Shown piece by piece: positions 25,477-33,547 of a stretch of 64,000 nucleotides of DNA. This DNA comes from Halorubrum trapanicum (GTDB lineage Archaea > Halobacteriota > Halobacteria > Halobacteriales > Haloferacaceae). The translations under genes were made by a program, and so were the position numbers. The stretch lies in NCBI RefSeq assembly GCF_017873555.1, contig NZ_JAGGKE010000009.1:1-64000 (forward strand), read 5' to 3'. Each line of letters starts with the position of its first letter. The first letter of the stretch is position 1. The notes below the pieces were generated by a model, which saw nothing but the letters and a program-made list of their open reading frames with translations, was not told the DNA's origin and did no database searches.

Positions 25477-26822
25477 CCCGCGGATCGGGTCCGGATCGTG
25501 GACCGGGTTCGCGCCGCGGGTCGAGCTCGCGCCGCCGGCTCCTCGCCGGGGTCGCGACGGCGGGCGCGGCGGCGCTCGCCGGCTGTTCGGGACTCCCGTT
25601 CACCGGCGACGAGGAGCGTCGCGAAGCCCCTCCGTCGCTTCCCTCGGACGCCGTCGGACCGATCGATTGGCCGGCGTCGCCGTACCCCGTGACCGTTCCC
25701 GCGTCGCTCGCGGACGCCCACGAGACGCGTGCCCGCGAGATGCTCGCCGACGTGCCGGCCGACCCGGACGTTCCCAACGCCGCGGTCGCGGCGGCGGTCG
25801 GCGACGACCGCGAGCGCGCGCTCCGGCGAGCGGACGCCGCGATACCCGAGGAGTGGCCGGTCGATACCCTCTCCGCGTGGCGACGGCGCCGAGGCGACGC
25901 CGCGGAGGTCCGCGGCGCGTATCGGGCGGCCACCGGGGCGGACGACGGGTCGGAGCTCGCCGCCAGGCGCCGCGCGATCCGCGACGACCGCGGGGCGCTC
26001 GCTTCCGGTATCGAGTACCGGGGCGAATCGGCCGTGGAGGCGGTGCTGGCGTACGAGCCGGTCGAGTCGCTGCTCGGGGAGTGCGCGAGCTACGTCGAGC
26101 CGCGCGTGACGTACCCCGCCGATCCGGTCGCTGAACCCTTCCGGGCGGGCGAGGCGGTCGCCCGGGTCGAGCGCGCGGCGGCGGCCGCGGCCGACGCGGA
26201 GGGGGTCCGCGAGGCGTTCCTCTCCGAGCGCGACGGGGCGGCGGCGCGGTGGGCGTCGCTGGTCGCGGCCGCCGACGGGCTGCGGGGGTCCGTGAGCCGG
26301 ACGCACGCGACCGTCCGCGAGCGTACCGACGGCGAGGATCCGCTCGGCGACGAGGATCTGAGCGGAACGGTCGCACAGGAGTTGGCGGCCGTCAGCGAGA
26401 CTCGGGTCGAGTCGGCGGCCGAGGACGTCGAGCGGGCGATCGACGCCGGCGACCACGCCACCGCCGTGATCGAGTCCGGCACCTCGTTGGCCGAGATTGA
26501 GGCGTTGCGAGCGACTGTCGAGGAGATCCGCGGCGGCGAACACCGGGACGCTCCCACGGAGGCGTCGGTTCGGTCGGCGGCGGAACGGGCGCGGACGACA
26601 GTGAGCGAGGTCGTCGACCGCGACGACCCGCTGGCGACGCGGCTCGTCCGCCCCGGACTGGAGATAGTCGGCTACGTCGCCGATCGGATCGAGGAGGGGT
26701 ACGGCTCGGCGCGGCGGAGCCAGGCGGAACTGGCGTACGCCGACCTGTACGCGAGCGCGGTCCCGGCAGCGGCCGCGTTCGTTCGCGAGCGGCTGGAGCA
26801 AGCGGATTCCGGAGCGAACTGA
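25473..26822 (+). CDS. Tat-type lipoprotein, helical, unknown function
   Basis: A 449-residue exported protein starting with GTG. The signal is SSRRRLLAGVATAGAAALAGC with lipobox LAGC. The mature protein is almost entirely alpha-helical and Ala/Glu/Arg-rich, with heptad-like stretches at about residues 220-320 (RVERAAAAAADAEGVREAFL) suggesting long helices, perhaps a coiled coil at the cell surface. No catalytic motif. Coupled to the preceding lipoprotein; the two probably work together outside the membrane. Confidence 0.75.
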   Translation: MTRGSGPDRGPGSRRGSSSRRRLLAGVATAGAAALAGCSGLPFTGDEERREAPPSLPSDAVGPIDWPASPYPVTVPASLADAHETRAREMLADVPADPDVPNAAVAAAVGDDRERALRRADAAIPEEWPVDTLSAWRRRRGDAAEVRGAYRAATGADDGSELAARRRAIRDDRGALASGIEYRGESAVEAVLAYEPVESLLGECASYVEPRVTYPADPVAEPFRAGEAVARVERAAAAAADAEGVREAFLSERDGAAARWASLVAAADGLRGSVSRTHATVRERTDGEDPLGDEDLSGTVAQELAAVSETRVESAAEDVERAIDAGDHATAVIESGTSLAEIEALRATVEEIRGGEHRDAPTEASVRSAAERARTTVSEVVDRDDPLATRLVRPGLEIVGYVADRIEEGYGSARRSQAELAYADLYASAVPAAAAFVRERLEQADSGAN

Positions 26823-26890
26823 CTCGTCCGCAGGCGGCTGGAGCGACCGGATTCGTGTCAGACCGTCCGGTCTCGGGACCGGCGTCCCGG

Positions 26891-26900
26891 TATTTTTATT
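26891..26900 (+). promoter_or_regulatory. TATA box of lsm-rpl37e
   Basis: TATTTTTATT about 30 bases before the lsm ATG; predicted transcript is leaderless or nearly so. Confidence 0.6.
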
Positions 26901-26925
26901 ACCGCGACGGGCGGCGGTACGGACA

Positions 26926-27168
26926 ATGAGTGGACGACCCCTCGACGTGCTCGAAGCGTCGCTCGAGGAGCCGGTGACGGTACACCTGAAGGACGGGACG
27001 ACGTACTACGGAGTCCTGGGCGGCTACGACCAGCACATGAACGTCGTCATCGAACCGGAGACCGACGTGGACGACCGCGTCGACGACGACCTCGACGGCG
27101 AGTTCGCGGTCGCGATCGAAGACACAACGATTATACGCGGCGATAACGTCGTTACCATCAAAGCATGA
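26926..27168 (+). CDS. lsm: Sm-like (LSm) RNA-binding protein
   Basis: An 80-residue archaeal LSm protein that forms a ring and binds U-rich RNA. Sm1 motif: [28 protein letters not shown]; Sm2 motif: [12 protein letters not shown]. An acidic loop ([12 protein letters not shown]) is inserted between them, usual for haloarchaea. Its stop overlaps the L37e start (ATGA), the conserved archaeal pair. Confidence 0.95.
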   Translation: MSGRPLDVLEASLEEPVTVHLKDGTTYYGVLGGYDQHMNVVIEPETDVDDRVDDDLDGEFAVAIEDTTIIRGDNVVTIKA

Positions 27169-27341
27169 CCGGAGCAGGTACGCCCTCTCAAGGAAAGAAG
27201 AACAAGACGGTCCACGTGAAGTGTCGACGCTGCGGCGAGAAGTCCTACCACATCAAAAAGGAGCGCTGCTCCTCGTGCGGCTTCGGCGATTCCGCCTCGC
27301 GTCGCGATTACGCCTGGCAGTCGAAGACCGGCGACAACTGA
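27165..27341 (+). CDS. rpl37e: 50S ribosomal protein L37e
   Basis: A 58-residue ribosomal protein. Zinc ligands are [11 protein letters not shown] and [17 protein letters not shown], the classical L37e C-x2-C...C-x2-C finger; the N-terminus ([20 protein letters not shown]) is basic and conserved. The gene overlaps lsm by four bases. Confidence 0.95.
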   Translation: MTGAGTPSQGKKNKTVHVKCRRCGEKSYHIKKERCSSCGFGDSASRRDYAWQSKTGDN

Positions 27342-27410
27342 ACTGCGGTCTCTTCGGTTTCTTCTCGCTTTTACTCGGTGAGCCGCGCGTGTATGTAGAG
27401 GGAACTGGGG

Positions 27411-27826
27411 AGCGACGAACACCTAACTGGGGAGCGACGAACACCTCCAAAGCCCCAGTCGCGAGGACTCGCGCGTCTCGTTGTCGCCCGAAAATCTTCG
27501 ATTTTCGGGATGTCGTCAGAATCCTTCGGATTCTGACTGCTAGCCAGAAATCGGAGATTTCTGGCGATGACGAGAGAGCTTCGCTCTCTCGAACCACGCG
27601 CTTCAGTCGCTCGCTTGTTTCACTCGCTCGCTCTTTCCAGTGCTTACGTCGGCGTGCTTCGTCCTCGCGACTGCCCCTTTGAGTCCCACCCCGCACCGCT
27701 CCGCACGGCACCTCACGCCTCCCCAGCCTCGTCAGTCGCCGTCGCTCCGCTCCGGCGACTGACTCCCTCGCGGGCGGTTCGCGGCCGCCGGTGGCGGCCT
27801 CGCAGGCACGCGCCACCGCGTCTGAT
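27411..27826 (-). repeat. structured dispersed repeat, copy 5, with four extra hairpins
   Basis: Sense strand is minus. The long stem pairs 27456-27468 with 27661-27673, and the second stem pairs 27731-27740 with 27754-27763. Inside the long loop sit four perfect hairpins in a row, each with a three-base loop: 27487-27509 (10 bp), 27515-27537 (10 bp), 27544-27564 (9 bp) and 27572-27590 (8 bp). The tail is preceded by a 21-bp duplication (AACTGGGGAGCGACGAACACC twice). No TATA-like box is obvious at the 5' boundary. It lies between rpl37e and a same-strand oxidoreductase. Confidence 0.9.
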
Positions 27827-27894
27827 CGGTTTCGATTCCCCGAACACCCCGCCGGCGAGCCAACCGTTAACCGGGTCAGTCGCCCAGCAGGGGT

Positions 27895-28929
27895 ATGGAC
27901 CTCTCAGTCGTCGACCTCTCGCCGGTCCCCCGCGGCGGCACCGCGGCGGACGCGTTCACGAACACGGTCGACGCCGCGCGCCACGCCGAGCGACTGGGCT
28001 ACGAGCGGTTCTGGGTCGCCGAACACCACGGGATGGGCGACCGCCTCGCGGGCACCACGCCCGAGGTGCTCCTCGGCCGCCTCGCGGGCGCGACCGAGTC
28101 GATCCGGATCGGCTCCGGCGCCGTGCTCATGAACCACTACAGCCCGTTCAAGGTGGTCGAGTCGTTCGGCGTCCTCGACGGCCTGGCCCCCGGCCGCGTC
28201 GACCTCGGGATGGGACGCGCCAACGGCTCGCCCGCGTCGGACCGCGCGCTCGGCACCGACCGGCGCGTCGAGAACCCGAACGAGGACCACCGCGAGCGGA
28301 TCACGGCGGTCGTGAACCACCTCCGCGACGACTACCCGCCGGACCACCCGTACAGCGACCTGTCCGTGCCGGGTTCAGCGGAGGGACCGGCCGTCCCGTG
28401 GGTGCTGGGATCGAGTCCGTCGAGCGGGAAGCTCGCGGGCGAGCTGGGGCTGCGCTACTGCTTTGCCGCCTTCATCCGCCCCGGATTCGCCGAGCGCGCG
28501 TTCGCGGCGTACCGCGAGGCGTTCGACCCCGAATCCGGACCCGGAGGCCTCGACGAGCCGCGCGGGATGGTCGCGGTCAACGCGGTCGCGGCGGAGACGG
28601 ACGAGGCCGCGGCCCGGCGGCGCGCGCCCGCGGAGGCGACGTTCCGGCGCATGCAGCGCGGCGAACTGGGCGACGAGACCCCGACCGTCGAGGAGGCGGT
28701 CGACGAGCTGGGCGGCGCGCCCGAGCCGACGCCCGAGACGCTCGACGACGACGAGTGGCCGCGGGCGATCTCCGGGAGTCCGGAGACGATCTCGGGGCTG
28801 TTAGAGCAGCTGGCCGACCGTGTCGGCGTCGACGAGGTGATGATCCAGCACACCGTGCCGGACCACGACGACGCGCTCGACTCGCACGCGCTGCTCGCCG
28901 AGGCGATGGACCTGGACGGGCGGGAATAA
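27895..28929 (+). CDS. LLM-class flavin-dependent oxidoreductase
   Basis: A 344-residue luciferase-like monooxygenase family enzyme using FMN or F420 to oxidise an unknown substrate. Family hallmarks are RFWVAEHHGM near the N-terminus, IRIGSGAVLMNHYSPFKVVE, and FGVLDGLAPGRVDLGMGRANG. It belongs to the MsnO8-like subgroup by the H-H-G-M and GSGA-V-L patterns. Bounded by repeat copies on both sides. Confidence 0.88.
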   Translation: MDLSVVDLSPVPRGGTAADAFTNTVDAARHAERLGYERFWVAEHHGMGDRLAGTTPEVLLGRLAGATESIRIGSGAVLMNHYSPFKVVESFGVLDGLAPGRVDLGMGRANGSPASDRALGTDRRVENPNEDHRERITAVVNHLRDDYPPDHPYSDLSVPGSAEGPAVPWVLGSSPSSGKLAGELGLRYCFAAFIRPGFAERAFAAYREAFDPESGPGGLDEPRGMVAVNAVAAETDEAAARRRAPAEATFRRMQRGELGDETPTVEEAVDELGGAPEPTPETLDDDEWPRAISGSPETISGLLEQLADRVGVDEVMIQHTVPDHDDALDSHALLAEAMDLDGRE

Positions 28930-29002
28930 ATTGACTCCAGCGCGGGAGCCGCTCTCGATCCCGAATGCCCTCTTTGAGAAACGGTCGGTACCAGATCGGT
29001 AG

Positions 29003-29288
29003 CGGACACCGCTAAAGCCCCAGCCGCGAGGACTCGCGCGGCTTGCTGCGCTCCTCAGTCGCTCGCGGTGCTCGCTCTTTGCGGTGCTTACTGCGCCGTG
29101 CTTCGTCCTCGCGACTGCCCCTTTGAGTCCCACCCCGTACAGCACCGCAACCGCCCTCACGCCTCCCCAGCCTCGTCGGCCGGTCTCCGCTTCGCTCCGA
29201 CCGGCCGACTCCCTCGCGCGTGCTCCTCGCGGCCGCCTTCGGCGGCCACTCGGAGGCACGCGCCACCGCAGATCGGGCTATAAGTAGT
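29003..29288 (-). repeat. structured dispersed repeat, copy 6
   Basis: Sense strand is minus. The long stem pairs 29025-29033 with 29105-29113, extended by a U-G pair on the sense strand. The second stem is a perfect 11 bp, 29175-29185 with 29199-29209, with a sequence unlike other copies. Inside the terminal GCGCGTGC stem is GGCCGCC-TTC-GGCGGCC. CTATAAG marks the 5' boundary. Fills the convergent gap before deoxyhypusine synthase. Confidence 0.88.
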
Positions 29289-29312
29289 GCGGTCGGAATC
29301 GCGGTCAGACGC

Positions 29313-30458
29313 TTACTCCACGCGCTCGCGGGCGGCGGCGACGAGCATCGGGAGCATCACGGTCGCGTCGCCGTAGACGGAGGCGTTGCGCGCGTCCTTC
29401 TCCAGTTTCCCCCACGACCGCGCCTCTTCGAGGGTCGCGCCCGAGAGCCCGCCGGTCGCCTCCGGGTCCATCGTGATCTGGACGGCGTAGTCGTACGCGC
29501 GGGGCGTGACCAGCATCGTCTGGAGCGTGAAGTTCTTCGGCACGCCGCCGCCGACGAGCAGGCAGCCCGCGTCGTCGGCGTCGAACGCGAGGTCGGTCAG
29601 CTCCGTCATGTCCGCGAGCGCGTCGAGCGTGAAGTCGGCGGTCTGGGCGTACATCCACGCCTGAAGCCCCAGCACGGAGTCTTGAACCGCGGGACAGTAG
29701 ATCGGCACGTCGCACTCGTAGGCGGCGGCCGCGACGCCCGGCCCTTCCGGGACGTCGTCGCGCTCGTTGACCTCGGCGTTCGCGCGGCCGAGTTCGCGCG
29801 TGAGGTCCGCGATGGAGACGGCGTCGTCGCCCGCTCCGCTCCCGCCTTCGGCGTCGGGGTCGGCTTCGAGCGCCGGGAACACCTCCTCGCGGAGGTGCCC
29901 CTCGAACTCCGCGAAGTGCTCTTGGGGAAGGTAGACGTTGTAGATGCGGTCGACCCCCTCGTCGCGGAGCCCCTCGTCGTGTTCGCGGAGGCTCTTCTCG
30001 GGGTCGTGAGTGCGCCCGTGGTGGTGTTTCCCGCCGATCGCCTCGATGGCGTCGTGGGTGAGGTTCGCCCCGGTGGTCACGAGGGCGTCGACGTAGCCGT
30101 CGCGGACGAGGTCGGCGACGATCCGGCGCATGCCGGCGGGCACCATCGCGCCCGCCAGCGAGAGGAACACGGTACAGTCCTCGTTCTCGAACATCTCCGC
30201 GAGCACGTCGCCCGCCTCGTTGACCGCGGCGGCGCCGATCCCCGCGTCGCCGTAGCCGTCGACGAGTTCGCTCACCGTCATCCCGGCCGTCGCGCGGGTG
30301 TGGCCCATCGGGTCCTCGCCGAACTCCTCGCGGGGTGGCTCGTGGCCGCCGTGGTCGTCGTGATCGTGGCCGTCGCCGGCAGCGTCACCGGCGTCGTCGG
30401 TCCCGTCATCGGCCGCGTCCGCGACGTCGTCTCGCGTCCCCTCGTCGCTGTCGGTCAT
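29313..30458 (-). CDS. dys: deoxyhypusine synthase
   Basis: A 381-residue cytoplasmic enzyme that transfers the aminobutyl group of spermidine (or handles agmatine in archaea) to aIF5A, the first hypusination step. The catalytic Lys is in VGGGVPKNFTLQT. Also visible: VFLSLAGAMVPAGMR, DALVTTGANLTHD and SGATLEEARSWGKL. The N-terminal 45 residues are an unusual His/Asp/Gly-rich tail (DGHDHDDHGGHEPP), possibly metal-binding. The SAMP gene lies just upstream on the same strand. Confidence 0.94.
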   Translation of the reverse strand: MTDSDEGTRDDVADAADDGTDDAGDAAGDGHDHDDHGGHEPPREEFGEDPMGHTRATAGMTVSELVDGYGDAGIGAAAVNEAGDVLAEMFENEDCTVFLSLAGAMVPAGMRRIVADLVRDGYVDALVTTGANLTHDAIEAIGGKHHHGRTHDPEKSLREHDEGLRDEGVDRIYNVYLPQEHFAEFEGHLREEVFPALEADPDAEGGSGAGDDAVSIADLTRELGRANAEVNERDDVPEGPGVAAAAYECDVPIYCPAVQDSVLGLQAWMYAQTADFTLDALADMTELTDLAFDADDAGCLLVGGGVPKNFTLQTMLVTPRAYDYAVQITMDPEATGGLSGATLEEARSWGKLEKDARNASVYGDATVMLPMLVAAARERVE

Positions 30459-30497
30459 GGCTCCGGATGGGGTCGGCGCGCGTTTGAAACGACCGAT

Positions 30498-30782
30498 CTA
30501 TCGCCCGACGCCCCCGCCGCTCACGGGCGGGAACAGCGCCAGCTCGTCGCCCGCTTCGAGGGTCGCGTCGAGACCGTCGTCGTGACGGACGCTGCGCCCG
30601 TTCCGGAGGACGTTGATGTGGTCCGCGACGGTCCCGTCCTCGATGACGCGGTCCCGCAGGTCGGGGTGCGCGTCCAACAGCGCGTCGAGGGCGTCGCCGA
30701 CCGTGTCGCCCGGCTCCGCGTCGACGGTCACGGCGCGGCCGCCCGCGATCTCCGCGAGGTCGGCGAACAGCTTCCACTCCAT
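30498..30782 (-). CDS. samp1: small archaeal modifier protein (SAMP1/MoaD-like)
   Basis: A 94-residue ubiquitin-fold protein opening MEWKLFADLAEIAG and containing DHINVLRNGRSV and AGDELALFPPVSGG, very close to the start and end of Haloferax SAMP1. SAMP1 is activated by UbaA at a terminal diglycine and attached to Lys or used for molybdopterin sulfur transfer. Here the chain does not stop at the diglycine: it ends VSGGGVGR, four residues later, checked at the stop codon TAG (30498-30500). So it would need trimming before conjugation, or is not a conjugated modifier. Upstream of dys. Confidence 0.85.
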   Translation of the reverse strand: MEWKLFADLAEIAGGRAVTVDAEPGDTVGDALDALLDAHPDLRDRVIEDGTVADHINVLRNGRSVRHDDGLDATLEAGDELALFPPVSGGGVGR

Positions 30783-30805
30783 ACGCGGATCCCCGCGCGG
30801 GCGAC

Positions 30806-32128
30806 TCAAGAGCGTTGCGTCCCGCCGACGGGGGGATCGGATCCGTCGCGGTCGTCGCCGCCGTCGGTCGAGGCGATACCGTCGCCGTCGTCGAGTTCGG
30901 CGTCGCGCTCGGCCGCGGACGCCCTCCCGTTTGATCCGCCCGATCCGCCAGCCTCGTCGGACGCCGCGGCGGCCGTCTCGAACCGGCGAATCGCGTCCGG
31001 GCGCCCGACGAGATACACCAGATCCCCGGCGTCGAAGGTGTACGACCGCGGCGGGATCGGCTGGACGGACCCCTCCGCCGGGCGGACGGCGGCGACGACG
31101 GCCCCGACCTCGCCGACCGTGCTCCCGTCGAGGTCGCTCCCGGCCGCGACGGTGACGGAGGCCATCGTCTCGTCGGCGTTCCGCAGCAGGGAGGCGAACT
31201 CGCGGTCCGCCTGCGGCTCCGCGGGGAGCGTCACGACCCGGTACCCGCCCTCGTCTGTCAGGCGCTCGGCGTCCGACTCGTCGAGCGCGACGGTGACGGC
31301 GTCGCCGGCGACGCCGCGCAGCTCGCCGGTCGCGACTCGCTCCAGCTCCGGATCGTCGCGCCACAGCTGGACCGTGTCGCCGACGGTCGCGTTGTTCGGC
31401 GGGTCCGCCGAGACCGCGACCGCCGCCGATCCGGGCGCGAGCGTCGGGCCGAGTCCGGCGGCGCGGGAGCCGACCGCGAAGTAGTCGACCGTTCCGTCGG
31501 CGTCGAGGTCGACGTCGACGTAGCCGACGCCGTACTCCTCCTTGAGCCGGGCGACGAGCCGCTCGCGGAGGGCCGCCTCCGAGAGCTTCCGCGGGAAGAG
31601 CAGGGTCGTCTCGGCGAGCTCCGCCTTCTTCTCCGGCGAGACGGGGTCGTACGTGTCCATGTCGCCGATCTCGTCGGCCGGCGGGATCGTCACCGCCGTG
31701 AACCGCCCGACAGCGCGGACGACCCCGCTCAGCTCGCCGTCGAGCTGTTTGGCCCCCGAGAGCGCGAACACGTCGACCGCGAGGCGGTCGCCCGCGTACC
31801 GGCCGACCGGGGCCATCACCGCCGCCACGCCGAGCGAGACGAGGTTGAAGAACACGCTCTCGGGCGCCAACAGCGCCGGGTTGTCGCCGACCGCGACCGA
31901 TCCCAGCGAGGTCGTGTTGAGGTATAAGGCGACCACGGAGACTCCGATAAGCCCGGTCACGCCCTCGGGGATCTCCGCACGGAAGTACCAGCGGTAGGCC
32001 AGCGCCGCGCTCCCGGCGACGAGGGCGGCGACGACCGCGAACGTGACGAGGGCGACCGCCGCCTGCCGCGGCCGCGAGAAGCCGACATCGACGGCCGCGC
32101 CGACGAGGGCGCCGAGCGCGAGCGTCAC
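30806..32128 (-). CDS. TrkA-C domain membrane protein, potassium-related
   Basis: A 440-residue protein starting with GTG. Four or so hydrophobic segments in the first 135 residues are followed by soluble domains. The C-terminal third has a TrkA-C (RCK_C)-like fold (SVTVAAGSDLDGSTVGEVGA, DLVYLVGRPDAIRRFE). The GTG at 32128 overlaps the stop of the next gene upstream (GTGA). The two proteins look like diverged paralogs; I take them as a paired regulator or transporter of potassium or another ion. The last 45 residues are disordered and acidic. Confidence 0.75.
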   Translation of the reverse strand: MTLALGALVGAAVDVGFSRPRQAAVALVTFAVVAALVAGSAALAYRWYFRAEIPEGVTGLIGVSVVALYLNTTSLGSVAVGDNPALLAPESVFFNLVSLGVAAVMAPVGRYAGDRLAVDVFALSGAKQLDGELSGVVRAVGRFTAVTIPPADEIGDMDTYDPVSPEKKAELAETTLLFPRKLSEAALRERLVARLKEEYGVGYVDVDLDADGTVDYFAVGSRAAGLGPTLAPGSAAVAVSADPPNNATVGDTVQLWRDDPELERVATGELRGVAGDAVTVALDESDAERLTDEGGYRVVTLPAEPQADREFASLLRNADETMASVTVAAGSDLDGSTVGEVGAVVAAVRPAEGSVQPIPPRSYTFDAGDLVYLVGRPDAIRRFETAAAASDEAGGSGGSNGRASAAERDAELDDGDGIASTDGGDDRDGSDPPVGGTQRS

Positions 32129-33390
32129 GCGGCCACCTCCGCGAACCGGTCGAGCGCGTCGCGGCTCCCGACGACGAACAGGTCGTCGCCCGCCGACAGC
32201 GACTGCGACCCGCCGGGCGCGATCGTCCACGACTCGTGGCGGGCCGCGAGGACGGCCACGTCGTACGCCTCGCGGAGCTCGGCCTCGCCGATGGTGTGGC
32301 CGTCCAGCGGCCCGCCGGCGACGACCGAGACCTTGCGGAACCGCTTCCCGGTCCGGCGCAGCAGGGCCGTGAGCTCGTACTCGCGACGGGTTCCCCGCGA
32401 CAACACCAGCACGCGCCCGCGGTCGGCGCGGAGGAGCGTTGTCGCCTCCGAGCGGTCGAGCGCGAGCGTCACCCGCCCCTCGCCGCCGGTGGTCGTGGGC
32501 GCGGTCGCCGCGGGCGGAGAGGCGACGGCGTCCTCCCCGCCGTCGGTCCGAGCGTCGTCGTCCGGGTCCGGGTCGTCGCCCGCGGCGGGGGAGTTCGGTG
32601 CCGCGACTGCTCCCGGCTCCGGCTTCCCGCTGGATCGGGCGGCGAGCACGGTGCCCTCGGTTCTGAGGTCGGGCGTGATCACTCGGACCACGTCCCCGCG
32701 GGCGATCCCGGTCGGCACGAGCGCCGACACCGACACCGCGCGCTTCCCGGCCGGCACCCGCTTCGAGAGCGCCCCCGTCGGCGGCGCGGCGGAGACGGTC
32801 GCGCGCGCCTGCTCGTCGATCCGGACCGCCACGTCGGCGAGGTCGAGCTCGGTCCGGAGCCGCTCCGCGAACCGGTCTTCCAGCTCCGCGAGCGGGAGGT
32901 CGGCCGGGAACGTCCAGTCGCCGTCGAGGATCGCCCGGCGGGTCTCGGCCGGCAGCGGCGGGTACCCCTCCATGTCGTTCACCTCGCCGGCGACCTCGAC
33001 GGAGACGCGGCCGCGGCCGCCGACGAGTTCGATCACGTCGGTCGAGAGCGTCCGGTCGCGGAGCTGTTTGAGCGAGATCCGCTTGGGAACGCTGGCGCCG
33101 AGTCGGTCGCCCTGCGCGTGGGCGTACAGCGAGAGCATCAACACGACGACGATCGCCGTGAGGATCGCCGGCGCGCGCTCCGACGACCGGATCGTCTCGT
33201 CGTTGAGCGCGAGCAGCCCGCCGTTGACCCCGGCGATCGCGAGCGACAACACGACCACCCCCAGCCCGGGGATCGTCACGTCGGTCACGTACTTGAACAC
33301 GAACCCGAGAGTCCCGGCCACCAGCGCGGGGACGATCCCGGTGATGACGCCGAGGTAGATTCCGAAGACGATCTCGACGGGCAGCGACAT
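32125..33390 (-). CDS. TrkA-C domain membrane protein, potassium-related
   Basis: A 421-residue paralog-like partner of the following gene. Three hydrophobic segments (about 3-30, 35-62, 72-92) lead into a soluble region with LSTDVIELVGGRGRVSVEV, GIARGDVVRVITPDLRTEG and a C-terminal TrkA-C-type domain (VSVVAGGPLDGHTIGEAELR, AGDDLFVVGSRDALDRFAEV). A Pro/Asp-rich insert separates the halves. It faces a NAD-binding potassium channel gene across a divergent promoter, which supports a role in potassium homeostasis. Confidence 0.77.
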   Translation of the reverse strand: MSLPVEIVFGIYLGVITGIVPALVAGTLGFVFKYVTDVTIPGLGVVVLSLAIAGVNGGLLALNDETIRSSERAPAILTAIVVVLMLSLYAHAQGDRLGASVPKRISLKQLRDRTLSTDVIELVGGRGRVSVEVAGEVNDMEGYPPLPAETRRAILDGDWTFPADLPLAELEDRFAERLRTELDLADVAVRIDEQARATVSAAPPTGALSKRVPAGKRAVSVSALVPTGIARGDVVRVITPDLRTEGTVLAARSSGKPEPGAVAAPNSPAAGDDPDPDDDARTDGGEDAVASPPAATAPTTTGGEGRVTLALDRSEATTLLRADRGRVLVLSRGTRREYELTALLRRTGKRFRKVSVVAGGPLDGHTIGEAELREAYDVAVLAARHESWTIAPGGSQSLSAGDDLFVVGSRDALDRFAEVAA

Positions 33391-33547
33391 ACGCCCCTCA
33401 ACCGGCGGCGCGGTTAAACGTGTATCGGCGCGAGGGTCGCGTCGAACCCGCCGTCGACGCCGCCAGCACGCTCCACGGCCGGCGTCGAAGCCGTCCGACT
33501 CGATGCGGCCTCGCGGGGTTTAAGTTCGGTCTCGGCGACGCGGAGGT

